Counted from the stretch's first letter, positions 52,567 through 62,077 are shown. The stretch: 64,000 bases of DNA from an uncultured Parvularculaceae bacterium (GCA_947259375.1 CAMYLZ010000022.1:62001-126000), one strand, 5' to 3'. Numbers and translations are program-made. The notes: generated by a model not told the origin, from the sequence alone.

Positions 52567-54048
52567 ATGTTCGTGATACGCAAGCTCGTCGCATCGGCGT
52601 CATCCCTGGCGCTCGCCGCCTGCGCAACCGTCGGACCTGACTATGAACCGCCAGCGACGGATGAATTCGTCAGCACAGCGCTTCAGGGAGACCCGGCGTT
52701 CAACGCTGAAACGGCGGAACCCTCCCACCATTGGTGGGCAGCCTTTAACGACGAGACCTTGAACGAACTGGTTGAAACAGCATTCCAGGAGAACCGCGAT
52801 CTGCGCCGCGCCGCCGCCAATGTGGAAGCCGCGCGCGCGGCGCTGGCGCTCGAGCGCTCCAATCTGCACCCTGCCGTCGAGGCGAACGCCGATTATCAGC
52901 GACGGCGGCTGGCGGGCGCGTCATTTGGCGTGGATGGGGCGGATTTTGAAGGAACCGACTTTTTTGACATTGGCCTTGACGCCGCCTGGGAGCTGGACTT
53001 TTTCGGCCGCGTCAAACGCAATAGTCAGGCCGCATTCGCCGATGCTCAGGCGGCGGAGTATCTTCGCCGTGATGCAAAGGCCCTCGTCGCGGCTGAAACC
53101 GCGCGAGCCTATATAGGTTATCGCGGCGCGCAAGCCCGGCTGGCCGTTGCGAAGCGCAATCTTGATATCCAACAAAAAACGCTTGAACTGACGCAAGTGC
53201 GATATGAAGAAGGGCTCGGCTCTCGTCTTGATGTGGCGCGCGCGCAGGCTCAAGCCGAAGGAACCGCCGCGTCCATCCCGCCTTTGGAATCCTCGCGTGC
53301 GGCAGCCGCAAACCGGCTCGCGACGCTGACCGGAACGCCCGCACCAGACATCGCAGCGTTGCTGCAATCGAAAAGCACCGCCCTGCCGACGCCGCCAGAG
53401 ACGCTGGCGATCGGCAATGTCGGAAACCTGCTGCAAAGGCGCGCCGACATTCGCGCCGCGGAACGCGCGCTCGCGGCCGCCACCGCTCGTATCGGCACTG
53501 CAAAAGCCAATTACTTCCCGCGCGTCACATTGCTCGGATCACTCAGCGCCTCAGCGCAGAGCCTGTCCGGCGTCGGCTCTTACGGATCGTTCGGCTATGG
53601 AATTGGCCCGTCAATCGCCTGGTCCGGATTTGACCTGCCGCGTATACGCGCGCAAGTGAAAGCCGCCGACGCGCGCGCCGACGCTGCTTTCGCTGCGTAT
53701 GAGCAAACGGTTTTGATCGCGCTTGAGGAGACGCAAACGGCGCTTATCGATTTCGGGCGGGAGCGCGCCCGTTTCAGTTCGTTAAATGGGGCTGCCGTAA
53801 TGGCGCGCGAAGCAGCCGCGTTAGCGAGAAACCGGTTTGATGCCGGCGCAGATGATTTCATAGATGTCCTAGACGCGGAAAGCCGCCAGCTCGAAGCAGA
53901 TGCAGCGTTGACTGACGCTCAAATCTCGGTCGCCGAGAAATTTGTCAAAATTTATTTGAGCCTTGGCGCAGGATGGGGCGCCGGATGGGGCGCGGCCTCG
54001 CACGCAGACCAAGGCGCCGGCGCCACGGAAGATGACCCGGCGGCGTAA
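52567..54048 (+). CDS. RND outer-membrane factor lipoprotein (NodT/OprM family)
   Basis: 493-residue TolC-like channel. The signal peptide ends in the lipobox LAAC (C19), followed by the family ATVGPDYEPP. Two OEP repeats have long coiled-coil helices (FQENRDLRRAAANVEAARAA and later EQTVLIALEETQTALIDFGR). It completes the tripartite pump with the two genes upstream. C-terminal Gly/Asp-rich tail after residue 460 is unusual but short. A strong stem-loop lies about 30 bases downstream. Confidence 0.93.
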   Translation: MFVIRKLVASASSLALAACATVGPDYEPPATDEFVSTALQGDPAFNAETAEPSHHWWAAFNDETLNELVETAFQENRDLRRAAANVEAARAALALERSNLHPAVEANADYQRRRLAGASFGVDGADFEGTDFFDIGLDAAWELDFFGRVKRNSQAAFADAQAAEYLRRDAKALVAAETARAYIGYRGAQARLAVAKRNLDIQQKTLELTQVRYEEGLGSRLDVARAQAQAEGTAASIPPLESSRAAAANRLATLTGTPAPDIAALLQSKSTALPTPPETLAIGNVGNLLQRRADIRAAERALAAATARIGTAKANYFPRVTLLGSLSASAQSLSGVGSYGSFGYGIGPSIAWSGFDLPRIRAQVKAADARADAAFAAYEQTVLIALEETQTALIDFGRERARFSSLNGAAVMAREAAALARNRFDAGADDFIDVLDAESRQLEADAALTDAQISVAEKFVKIYLSLGAGWGAGWGAASHADQGAGATEDDPAA

Positions 54049-54054
54049 CAGAAC

Positions 54055-54074
54055 AAGCGGCCTTAGCGCCGCTT
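54055..54074 (+). terminator. Hairpin after the RND operon
   Basis: AAGCGGC (54055-54061) pairs with GCCGCTT (54068-54074) across a 6-base loop, followed only by TG rather than a T-run. It sits 7 bases after the OMF stop and directly before a larger stem-loop, so the two may act together at the transcript end. Confidence 0.45.
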
Positions 54075-54075
54075 T

Positions 54076-54119
54076 GCGACAGGCGCATGGCCCCCTCCCC
54101 TGCCTCATGCGCCTGTCGC
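54076..54119 (+). terminator. Long perfect stem-loop after the RND operon
   Basis: GCGACAGGCGCATG (54076-54089) and CATGCGCCTGTCGC (54106-54119) are exact 14-base arms with a 16-base C-rich loop, extended by one G-T pair. TGTTTT follows about 5 bases later and a longer T-rich patch near 54140. Probably the main terminator of the pump operon; a repeat or attenuator role is possible. Confidence 0.65.
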
Positions 54120-54230
54120 CTCACTGTTTTCGGGACTTTATTTTTTCGCGCGAAATTGCCAGCATGCGCGTCTGCGGACCTGCAGCGTCGGCATCCAGAA
54201 TCGGCGCGCAAGCAAGTCCCCGGAGGAAGC

Positions 54231-54665
54231 ATGAGTTTGAAAGGCTGTGAAAAGAACGGAACCATCGTTCAGTGCCTGATGAAGTACTGGATGAAAGCGC
54301 TCGATGAAGCCGGCCGAACGGATTCATGCCGTCACATGCAATCCGTATTCGCCGAGGGCCTGGGCGCTATCGACGTTCGTAACGAAGCCTTTGGCCAGGT
54401 GATCACGGCAACTGATTTTCCAACCCTGGAAGCGCAATGGGAAGCCGTGACCGAAAATATCGAGACCATGCGCTTCGAGCAGATTGGCGAAATGTCGGTC
54501 GACGTCACGCCAGAACGGGTCGTCATCCGTTTTGAACTGGTCGCAGACGGAGAAATGGCGGACGGATCGCCGATCACCCCCCAACCACACTGGCGCGGGG
54601 AGCATGAGTGGCGGCAATTTGACGGTGAATGGCGAATTGTCTGTGAGCGTCTGAAGTCGCTTTGA
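54231..54665 (+). CDS. Hypothetical NTF2-like protein
   Basis: 144 residues with GGAGGAAGC directly before the ATG, a strong ribosome-binding site. The layout (helices KYWMKALDEAGR and HMQSVFAEGLGAIDV, then beta strands ending WRQFDGEWRIVCERL) is that of the SnoaL/NTF2-like fold, often small-molecule enzymes or immunity and stress proteins, but I recognise no family. Stands alone after the RND terminator; a gap of about 420 bases follows. Confidence 0.65.
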   Translation: MSLKGCEKNGTIVQCLMKYWMKALDEAGRTDSCRHMQSVFAEGLGAIDVRNEAFGQVITATDFPTLEAQWEAVTENIETMRFEQIGEMSVDVTPERVVIRFELVADGEMADGSPITPQPHWRGEHEWRQFDGEWRIVCERLKSL

Positions 54666-55084
54666 TGCCGGTCTGGGGCCACGCGTGAATCCGGCGCGAG
54701 CGGCGCGAAGCTGTTTTTCATGGACCTCTATGCATCCGCCATTGTGGCGGCTTTCTTGATCAGCGACGCCACGCTCGACAGAATTTAGCGCCCACCACCA
54801 TTACGGGTCGACTCGTGATACGCTTCGCTTCCGGTTCAGTGCGGGAATTTAGGCGCGGAAAACTCGTTTCCGTTGTTGAATCTTGTAGAAACAAAATCCA
54901 TTCGGATGCCAGTTCCTGACCTGGCCACGCCTTTGCCGCCCGATACCTTACCTCCACGCCCATAAGGCGCGATTAGACGCTTCGAGCGCCGACATGCCAG
55001 CAAGGCGCGCATGAAGCCGAAACCGCCCGCCCGGTGTGGCCGGCATGTTTCGGCTAGAGGTTAGTCGCGTTGCCGGCGTAATCG
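54666..55084. other. Intergenic region with no recognised feature
   Basis: About 420 bases. A 67-codon minus-strand frame at 54760-54963 exists but its product shows no family and no ribosome-binding site. Composition is lower in GC than the surroundings around 54780-54900. No RNA or repeat recognised. It could hold remnants of a lost gene. Confidence 0.4.
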
Positions 55085-56125
55085 CTAATTCGCTGTCGCT
55101 TCCATCAAATAGGAAATAAGCGCTTCACGCTCTTCCGCATTCGGAATACCGGCGGGGAACACCTGCGCCATGCGATTGCCAGGAATGAGCCCATCGACAT
55201 TGATCAGGTGCGCATCCATGGTTTGCGCCGTCCAGGTGATGTTGGCATTGGCCATCGCTGGTGAAAAGGCAAACCCTTCCGCCGCGCCTGCTTTGCGCCC
55301 GAAAACACCGGCGAGCGACGGGCCTACGCCATGCTGGCCTTGCGTCAGGCTGTGACACGCCTGACAGCGCACGAATACATCTTCGCCCGATATGCCGGCC
55401 TCTTCAGCGGACGCCATTGAAGTCATGCCGCCCTCGGCAGTGTCCAGCGCAGCTTCTCTGGCCGGGGCGCTTGCAACGGCTTCCGCCCCCAGCGCCGGAT
55501 AGGCGTAGACATAAGTCCAGTCGGTCTCCTGAGCGGGCACGTGGCAATCGCGACAGTCCTTTTTGAAATCTGTTGCAACCTGCACGCCCGGATTGTCGCC
55601 GTTGAACAGCGCCCAACCCCACCCTTCGGCCCAAAGCGGATTATCCGGAAAACGGCCTTGCGTGTCCTTGATCATCATAAACCAGACCTGGACGTCCTCC
55701 ACCCAGTGGGCGTCGCCGGTTGTATGCGCCGCGCCGCGGGCGCCGCGTACTTCCTTGACCATCATCGCGCCATCTGGGAATTCGCCATGCTCGCGGTAAT
55801 ATTCGATGTCGCTTTTCGGCGCATAGACATTATGCATACCCGCAACATCGCCATCTTCAGCGACGGCCCAGGAACCTAAATGCGCCCAATCAAGTGCGAA
55901 ATTTTCCGGCAGCGAAATGGCGCCGTTTTCGTCGACATAAAGGTCATAAGCGCTGGCGGGCTTCATTGCGTTCTCTGCTTGCTCCATCGGAGCCGCTTCC
56001 ACACTGGGATGCGCCGCCGGCGCCGGCTCTGTCTCAGCCCGTTCCGCCGGCGCCTGTTGCGAACATGCCGTCGCTGCGGAAAGGGCGAGCGCTAGCGCCC
56101 CGGAAAGAAAAATTGATTTATTCAT
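55085..56125 (-). CDS. Cytochrome P460 / cytochrome c fusion, probable lipoprotein
   Basis: 346 residues: signal segment (2-20) ending in a Cys at 21 (ATAC, a weak lipobox), a disordered Ala/Glu/Pro linker to about 55, a cytochrome P460 domain (about 58-212) with DGAMMVKEVRG, WFMMIKDTQGRFPDNPLW and heme motif CRDCH at 191-195, then a class I cytochrome c domain with CQACH at 254-258 and Met ligand in PGNRMAQVFP. P460 proteins oxidise hydroxylamine or bind NO; whether the crosslinking Lys is present cannot be decided by eye. Upstream of it is an ECF sigma gene in the opposite direction. Confidence 0.85.
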   Translation of the reverse strand: MNKSIFLSGALALALSAATACSQQAPAERAETEPAPAAHPSVEAAPMEQAENAMKPASAYDLYVDENGAISLPENFALDWAHLGSWAVAEDGDVAGMHNVYAPKSDIEYYREHGEFPDGAMMVKEVRGARGAAHTTGDAHWVEDVQVWFMMIKDTQGRFPDNPLWAEGWGWALFNGDNPGVQVATDFKKDCRDCHVPAQETDWTYVYAYPALGAEAVASAPAREAALDTAEGGMTSMASAEEAGISGEDVFVRCQACHSLTQGQHGVGPSLAGVFGRKAGAAEGFAFSPAMANANITWTAQTMDAHLINVDGLIPGNRMAQVFPAGIPNAEEREALISYLMEATAN

Positions 56126-56522
56126 TGTCGCCGCTCCAAAAATGATTCATCGCAAAATGCGCCGGTCAGGCGCTGAATACTGATGCCGCCATCCGGCGAC
56201 AGGCTATGAACAGCTATTCGCCCGGGCGGCGCAGACTGCGCCTTCGCGGGTTTTCACAAGATCATAGTATTGTTTTTGATGCTCGCTGCGAGAATTGGTT
56301 ACGCAGCTAATGGAAAAAACTGCATGCTCATCTTCACCGTCGAGTGAGCGGCGCTGGGACAGGGATCGCAGTCCCTTGGGCCGAGCGAACTTTCATGATA
56401 GCCGTGCGCGGCGAGCGGCGCGCAGAGGTCCAAACAGCAGCCCCACTGGCGCAATAAATGACAGCGGACCAAGCGGCCAAACCATGACGGAGAGCGCGAC
56501 ATCTAAAAGGCGCCGGGCGAAT
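56126..56522. other. Divergent gap with nested hairpin
   Basis: Nearly 400 bases between the P460 and sigma genes. A nested stem at 56221-56250 (outer CCCG/CGGG, inner GGCGCA/TGCGCC around GAC) is followed by TTTT on the plus strand, terminator-like although no plus-strand gene ends before it; on the minus strand it would lie in the P460 leader. The sigma frame is open upstream to 56295, so the true start of that gene may be inside this region. Confidence 0.4.
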
Positions 56523-57149
56523 ATGGAGCGGATCGGAATTATCCAAGGCCACAATGCGCGTCATTGTGCGGACATTGAGCTGGCAAAACGTATTTGCGCT
56601 GGCGACCAGGCCAGCGAGGCCCAGTTCGTCAAAGAGCACATCGCCTGGATGAGAAAACTCGCCCGCCAGCTCGTGATCAACGCAACCTGCGCCGATGACG
56701 CCGTTCAGGACGCCTTTGCGAATGCCTTCCGGGCGCTGCCAAAATATGAAGGCCGCTCGTCCCTCAAAACCTGGCTGCATCGCATCACCGTCAACGCCGC
56801 CTTGATGAAGCGGCGCAAATCCAGGCAGTTGCGAGAATGCGATATCGATGCGTTGATGCCGGAATATGATCGCTATGGGCTTCGCGTTGAAACGCCCTGG
56901 CCGGCCACAGAGACGCCAGAGGATATCGTCACACGGCGTGAATTGAGACAGGCCGTGATCGCCGGCATTGCGCGACTCCCGGAAAACTATCGCAACATAT
57001 TGCATCTTCGAGATATAGAAGGACTGGATACGGCAACGGTCGCGGCCCAGCTCAGCATCAGCGAAAGCAATGTGAAGGTCCGGTTACATCGCGCGCGATC
57101 AGCACTGAAGAAACTTTTGGAATCGACGGCCCAGGAGCTCGTGTCATGA
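56523..57149 (+). CDS. ECF sigma-70 factor
   Basis: 208-residue extracytoplasmic-function sigma factor. Region 2 (about 25-100) holds DDAVQDAFANAFRALPKY and RSSLKTWLHRITVN; region 4 (about 150-205) holds LPENYRNILHLRDIEGLDTA and the HTH SISESNVKVRLHRARSALKK. The ATG at 56523 gives the usual ECF length; ATG at 56484 or further upstream are possible. Its stop overlaps the next ORF (ATGA), a zinc-finger anti-sigma, so activity is probably controlled by that partner. Confidence 0.9.
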   Translation: MERIGIIQGHNARHCADIELAKRICAGDQASEAQFVKEHIAWMRKLARQLVINATCADDAVQDAFANAFRALPKYEGRSSLKTWLHRITVNAALMKRRKSRQLRECDIDALMPEYDRYGLRVETPWPATETPEDIVTRRELRQAVIAGIARLPENYRNILHLRDIEGLDTATVAAQLSISESNVKVRLHRARSALKKLLESTAQELVS

Positions 57150-57484
57150 ATGTGACATTCTGGAAACGGGTTGCCGCCGAGGCTACGCGCCTATGGGAAG
57201 GCGCCCTGTTCAAATTCCACCCGCGGATGATCACCTGCCGGGAATTTGACTCGTTCGTCGTTGATTATCTTGATGACAAATTACCGATTGCACAAAGGCG
57301 TAAGTTCGAGCTTCATCTCAAGACTTGTGAGAGCTGCAGGGATTACCTGACAGCATACGAAAAAACCGTTGAGATCGGACAGGCCCTGCTAATATCAGAA
57401 AGCGACAATCCGCCCGCTGATGCTCCAGAAGATCTCGTCAAGGCGATTCTCGACGCCCGGCGAAGCGCGCAAGGTTCAAATTAA
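57146..57484 (+). CDS. Zinc-finger anti-sigma factor (zf-HC2)
   Basis: 112-residue cytoplasmic anti-sigma. ITCREFDSFVVDYLDDKLP and the H-x3-C-x2-C centre in HLKTCESCRDYL form a zf-HC2/ASD domain at about 28-68; the short C-terminal part lacks a membrane helix, so signal input may be cytosolic, as in soluble redox-sensing members. ATGA overlap with the sigma gene couples their expression. Confidence 0.88.
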   Translation: MNVTFWKRVAAEATRLWEGALFKFHPRMITCREFDSFVVDYLDDKLPIAQRRKFELHLKTCESCRDYLTAYEKTVEIGQALLISESDNPPADAPEDLVKAILDARRSAQGSN

Positions 57485-57527
57485 CCTAGAGTGCTTTCCG
57501 GCATCTCTTGGCGCCCGCCAAAGGACA

Positions 57528-58397
57528 CTACGGCAGGTCTGCGCCTAGCGCCGCTTGCAACACGCCATACCATTCCCGGCGTGTCAGACTAACGCTTTGC
57601 GCATCCACCGCATCTTTCAAGCGGTCCGGCTTCTTCGTGCCGATAATCGGAACCGGACGGCTTGGATGCGCCATAATGAAAGCGAGCGCCGCGGCAACAA
57701 TACCGACATTATGGACTGCGCCAATATTCTCGAGCGCGGCGCGAATACGCCCCGCCCGCTCTCCGCGCGCATGCAGCAACGCACCGCCGCCCAGCGGCGA
57801 CCACGCAAAAACCCGCAAACGCAGCGCCATCGCCTGATCAAAAGCGCCGTCGAAAATGGGCGCTGTATGCAAAGCAGAAAATTCCACTTGATGCGCGCTT
57901 ACGGGCGCCTTCAGATATTTGCTCAATGCGTCCACTTGCGCAGGGCTATAGTTGGAAACGCCGATCGCAGCTGCTTTGCCCGCCGCAATAACAGCATCAA
58001 GCGCGCCCGCGACTTCTTCGGGGTGCGCAAGAATATCCGGCCGGTGAATGTAGAACAGGCCGACCTGCTCCACGCCCATGCGCGCCAGAGACGCATCCAC
58101 GGCATTTTGAATATATTCCGCTGACGAGTTATAGGGCGTGCCGAATTCAACCCCAGCCTTGGTCGCGATTTCGACGCCGTCGAACAAGGACGGCGCCGCC
58201 CGCCGAGCATCACCCAACAACAATTCGACATCGCCGAACCCCGATTCCCCGTAACAGTCAGCAGCATCGAAATGGGTGATGCCGGCTTCTCGAGCTGCTT
58301 CAACCATTGCAATGGCGGTATCTTTCTCATCACGAGAATACCGCCAGAATCCATACGCGATCCAGTTATTTAGCATGTTCAGGTTTTCACCGACCAT
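57528..58397 (-). CDS. Aldo/keto reductase
   Basis: 289-residue NADPH-dependent TIM-barrel reductase (YdhF-like subgroup). HFDAADCYGESGFGDVE carries Asp and Tyr of the tetrad, then FYIHRPDILAHPEEV with the His, GVSNYSPAQVD, and the cofactor loop PSRPVPIIGTKKPDRLKDAV. ATG at 58397 and 58376 are both usable; GGTGA before the second is slightly better. Probably reduces a sugar or keto compound; the neighbouring sugar genes make a sugar-derived substrate plausible. Confidence 0.88.
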   Translation of the reverse strand: MVGENLNMLNNWIAYGFWRYSRDEKDTAIAMVEAAREAGITHFDAADCYGESGFGDVELLLGDARRAAPSLFDGVEIATKAGVEFGTPYNSSAEYIQNAVDASLARMGVEQVGLFYIHRPDILAHPEEVAGALDAVIAAGKAAAIGVSNYSPAQVDALSKYLKAPVSAHQVEFSALHTAPIFDGAFDQAMALRLRVFAWSPLGGGALLHARGERAGRIRAALENIGAVHNVGIVAAALAFIMAHPSRPVPIIGTKKPDRLKDAVDAQSVSLTRREWYGVLQAALGADLP

Positions 58398-58433
58398 CGG
58401 GGCGCCGTTACAGATCGGCGCCCTTTCGCTGTC

Positions 58434-59996
58434 TCACCAATAAAACGCGTAGAGGAAGATCAGGACCGCCGCGACAATGGCCGCGCCAAGATTAAATCCC
58501 GCGCCTGTCTTGAACGAAAGCCCGCCCAAATTGACAACCCTGTCTTCGCCAGCCGGGCGTTGCAGGAACGACAGCACGACGCCCAGCGCGAGGCACAACA
58601 CGAAGACAATGCCAACGCGGTCAATAAACGGCATTCCCGGGGCCCAGGCTTTGAAGCCGAGCGACAGAGCAAAAGAACCGATGACCGCGGCGATCGCGCC
58701 AATTTCCGTCGCCCGTTTCCAGAACATGCCGAGGACGAAAATCGCGACAATGCCGGGGGTGAAAAAGCCGGTATATTCCTGGATCACCTGGAACACCTGA
58801 TCCGCGCCCGCGAGCAATGGCCGCGCCGCAAGCACGGCAATAATAAGCGCTGCAAGGCTCGTCATCCGGCCGACCCCGACAAGCTGGCGTTCCGTTTTGC
58901 CGGCGCCGAAAAACGGCCGGTAAAGGTCCATAGTGAAGATCGTGGAAATCGAATTCATCATTGACCCAAGAGAAGAAACGATCGCCGCGATCAGCGCTGC
59001 AAAGATGAGACCGCGCACGCCGGTCGGCACGAGCTTCATCATTTCCGGATAGGCCTGATCGGGCTTGGCAAGGTCTGGCGCCAATGCGATCGCCGCGATG
59101 CCCGGCACGACAATGATGAATGGCATGACCAATTTCAGGAAGGCGGCGAACATGATGCCTTTTTGCGCTTCGTTAACATCCTTTGCGCCCAGCGCGCGCT
59201 GAATAATGTATTGGTTGAAGCCCCAATAGGAAAAATGCATCACCCACATGCCGCCAAGGATTACGCCGAGGCCGGGAAGGTTTTGATATTGCGGATTGTC
59301 TTTCGACAAGATCATATCAAAGCGCTCGGGAAATTCCGCGGCGAGCCGCTGGTAACCGCCCCAGACCGATCCGTCGCCGACCTGCGAAAGGGTGATATGG
59401 GTGATGAGGGCGCCGCCCAAAATCAAAAGCGTTACCTGGATGATATCGGTGAGCGCCACCGCCTTGAGCCCGCCATAGAGTGAATATGCAGCCGCAAACA
59501 TCGCCAGCAGCACCATCCCGAGCATCATGTCGGCGCCGGTCAGCGAGTTAATCGCCGTCGCGCCGAGCCACAGGATCGTCGTCAAATTGACGAATGTGTA
59601 GATACCCAGCCAGAACACCGACATCACATATTTGACGCCGGCGCCGAAACGCTGCTCGAGAAATTGCGGCATGGTGTAAATGCCGCGCTTCAGGAAGATT
59701 GGCAGGAAGAACTTGCCAACGATGATCAGCGTCACCGCCGCCAGCCATTCATATGACGCGATGGCAAGGCCGATCGCATAGCCTGACCCTGACATGCCGA
59801 TAATCTGTTCGGCCGAAATATTCGCAGCAATAAGCGAAGCGCCAATCGCCCACCAGGGCAGCGCCTTGCCAGCCAGGAAATAATCTTCCGTATCCTTCTT
59901 ATGCCCCGCCTTTTCACGACTGACGAGCGTCGCGATGCCGATTAGAGCGAAGGCATAACCGACAACAATGACAATATCGATGAGTTCAAGCGACAC
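58434..59996 (-). CDS. Sodium:solute symporter (SSS family, sugar type)
   Basis: 520-residue sodium-coupled transporter with about 14 helices. The N-terminal DIVIVVGYAFALIGIATLVS, NISAEQIIGMSGSGYAIGLA and the SGLT-like GSMMNSISTIFTMDLYRPFF are SSS signatures. It begins 5 bases after the GH97 gene stop on the same strand, so it probably imports the glucose or maltooligosaccharide released by the glycosidases. Sugar specificity is inferred from position. Confidence 0.92.
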   Translation of the reverse strand: MSLELIDIVIVVGYAFALIGIATLVSREKAGHKKDTEDYFLAGKALPWWAIGASLIAANISAEQIIGMSGSGYAIGLAIASYEWLAAVTLIIVGKFFLPIFLKRGIYTMPQFLEQRFGAGVKYVMSVFWLGIYTFVNLTTILWLGATAINSLTGADMMLGMVLLAMFAAAYSLYGGLKAVALTDIIQVTLLILGGALITHITLSQVGDGSVWGGYQRLAAEFPERFDMILSKDNPQYQNLPGLGVILGGMWVMHFSYWGFNQYIIQRALGAKDVNEAQKGIMFAAFLKLVMPFIIVVPGIAAIALAPDLAKPDQAYPEMMKLVPTGVRGLIFAALIAAIVSSLGSMMNSISTIFTMDLYRPFFGAGKTERQLVGVGRMTSLAALIIAVLAARPLLAGADQVFQVIQEYTGFFTPGIVAIFVLGMFWKRATEIGAIAAVIGSFALSLGFKAWAPGMPFIDRVGIVFVLCLALGVVLSFLQRPAGEDRVVNLGGLSFKTGAGFNLGAAIVAAVLIFLYAFYW

Positions 59997-60001
59997 TGCG
60001 C

Positions 60002-62077
60002 CTACTCCGCCAACGTGAAACGAATGGCCGCACCGCCCGACGCGCCAAGCGGCAAGGTCAATGTCTCGGCGCTCGTCACTTCACGCTTATAGATCTTGAT
60101 ATCGTATGGGTTCGTATCCCAATGCGCATTTTCGCCATCGCGGTAGAATTCCGCCATATAGGTCTTGCCGGCATCGAGGAACTCAAGCGGAACCTCAAGC
60201 GTTCGCGGCTCCTCATTGGTCAGCGCGCCGAGATACCAGTCCTCCCCGCCCCGCTCTTTGCGAGCGAAAGTCACGAACTCGCCGACCGCGCCATCAAGGG
60301 CGATGCTTTCTTCCCAATCCGTCGGAACATCCTTGATGAACTGGAAGGCGTCCATACGTTCTTCATAATTTTCCGGCAGGTCCGCCGCCATCTGGATCGG
60401 CGAGTAAAGGACCACATAGAGCGCAAGCTGTTTGGCGAGCGTCGTTTGCGGCCGGTTCGACGGATCCGAGCGCTGCATGTCCTCGCGCACCGGCGGGTTT
60501 TCATTCGGTGTCAGGTCGAAGATGCCGGGTGTAAAATCCATCGGCCCTGACAGCATGCGCGTGAATGGCAGAATCGCCGTATGTGACGGCGGGTTGGGCG
60601 GCGAGCCCCAGGCGTTAAACTCCTGTCCGCGCGCGCCTTCACGGGCGATCCAATTCGGATAGGTTCGACGCAAACCGGTGTCTTTGACCGGCTCATGCGC
60701 ATTGATGGCGATTTTGCGCTTCGCCGCTTCCGTCACCACTCGCAAATGGTGATCCACCATCACCTGCCCGTCATGCCACTCATACCGCTTGATTCCGCTG
60801 CCATCGATCCGTTCAATATTGCCGGCGTCAGCGACATAGCCTGTTTTGACGGCGCGCACGCCGACGGATTCATATAGATCCAGCGCATCGGCCAACTGGT
60901 TTTCATAATTGGAAATATTGCCGGACGTTTCATGATGACCGATCAGCCGCACGCCTTTTGATTGCGCATATTCGCCGAGCTCTTCAATATCGAAATCAGG
61001 ATATGTTTCAGCAAACCGGAATAGCTCGCCATTGTTGAACCAGTCGCCGTCCCAGCCAATATTCCAGCCCTCAACCAGCACCCCGATAAAGCCGTGCTCG
61101 GCCGCAAAATCGATATAACGCTTGGTTTCTTCCGTGGTTGCGCCATGAATTCCGTCGCGTCCCCAAGTCCGTTCGCGAATATGCATCGCCCACCAGATGC
61201 CGACATATTTGCCGGCCTCAACCCAGGACACGTCGCCAAGCTTGTTCGGCTCATTCAGATTCAAAATCAAATCCGAATTTAAAAGGCCCTTGGCGTCTGG
61301 CGATATCTGGATTGTCCGCCACGGCGTCTTGAACGGCGCCGTGGTTTTCACAAGCACGCCGTCCGCGTGCGGAGAGAGCTTCGCTTTGAAGTTTCCGGGA
61401 CGCAAACGCTGCAGCGACATGCCGGAATAGTCCGCCAAAGCCGCCTCGTGAATGCTGAGATGAACGCCGTCTTCTGTCCTGAAGGTTATCGGCGTGTGGG
61501 CGTCCTGCACTTCGCCGGCCGTGCTCTCATTGTAGATATATTCATAGCGGTTGAACTCGCCACTCGGAATCCACCAAGCCGTTGCGCGTTCGCCGATGGC
61601 GAATTCCGTCAGCTCGTCGGTGATTTCGAGATCCTTATACCCGCGCTGTTTCGGAAATTCGTAACGGAAGCCGATCCCGTCATCGAAGACCCGGAAGCGC
61701 ACGGTCATGCGGCGCGCAGGCCCGTCCGTGGCGGTGAATTCGACCGCCAGCTCATTATGGTGATCACGAACGATTCGGCGTTCACCCCAGGGCTGCTCCC
61801 AAGTTACGTCGACATTCGCCGTATCGCTGGATGCGATCTCAAGGTCGCGCTCAATTCCATGTTGGTCTTTGAACAGGAGACCAAGCCGCGACCGCCCGAC
61901 GACCGTTTCTCCGTTAAAGGAAACACTATATTGCGCACGCCCGCCGTCATCATTGACCGTAACGGCGATAGCGCCGTCCGGCGACGTCACCGTCGCCTCA
62001 CCCGCGACCGCTAAAGTTGCAAAACACGCCGCAATGGCGACGCCAAAAACAAACGGGACAGAACCGCGAATCGGCAT
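60002..62077 (-). CDS. GH97 family alpha-glucosidase (SusB-like)
   Basis: 691-residue secreted glycoside hydrolase. ATG at 62077 has GGAGG 5 bases upstream and opens a signal peptide (to about VAG at 27). GH97 N domain to about 250, catalytic barrel about 260-560 with GVLVEGWNIGWDGDW, GHHETSGNISNYENQ, AINAHEPVKDTGLRRTYPN and the acid-containing AREGARGQEFNAWG, then the C-terminal all-beta domain from about 570. The Glu-based inverting SusB arrangement is kept. Substrate likely alpha-glucans. First gene of the minus-strand unit with the symporter. Confidence 0.93.
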   Translation of the reverse strand: MPIRGSVPFVFGVAIAACFATLAVAGEATVTSPDGAIAVTVNDDGGRAQYSVSFNGETVVGRSRLGLLFKDQHGIERDLEIASSDTANVDVTWEQPWGERRIVRDHHNELAVEFTATDGPARRMTVRFRVFDDGIGFRYEFPKQRGYKDLEITDELTEFAIGERATAWWIPSGEFNRYEYIYNESTAGEVQDAHTPITFRTEDGVHLSIHEAALADYSGMSLQRLRPGNFKAKLSPHADGVLVKTTAPFKTPWRTIQISPDAKGLLNSDLILNLNEPNKLGDVSWVEAGKYVGIWWAMHIRERTWGRDGIHGATTEETKRYIDFAAEHGFIGVLVEGWNIGWDGDWFNNGELFRFAETYPDFDIEELGEYAQSKGVRLIGHHETSGNISNYENQLADALDLYESVGVRAVKTGYVADAGNIERIDGSGIKRYEWHDGQVMVDHHLRVVTEAAKRKIAINAHEPVKDTGLRRTYPNWIAREGARGQEFNAWGSPPNPPSHTAILPFTRMLSGPMDFTPGIFDLTPNENPPVREDMQRSDPSNRPQTTLAKQLALYVVLYSPIQMAADLPENYEERMDAFQFIKDVPTDWEESIALDGAVGEFVTFARKERGGEDWYLGALTNEEPRTLEVPLEFLDAGKTYMAEFYRDGENAHWDTNPYDIKIYKREVTSAETLTLPLGASGGAAIRFTLAE

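Noticed and set aside
54760-54963. 67-codon minus-strand frame in the gap before the P460 gene
   Set aside because: No family, no ribosome-binding site and no upstream promoter-like sequence.
57508-57521. TTGGCG-CC-CGCCAA inverted repeat between the anti-sigma and AKR genes
   Set aside because: The loop is only 2 bases and no T-run is present; could be chance in a GC-rich gap.
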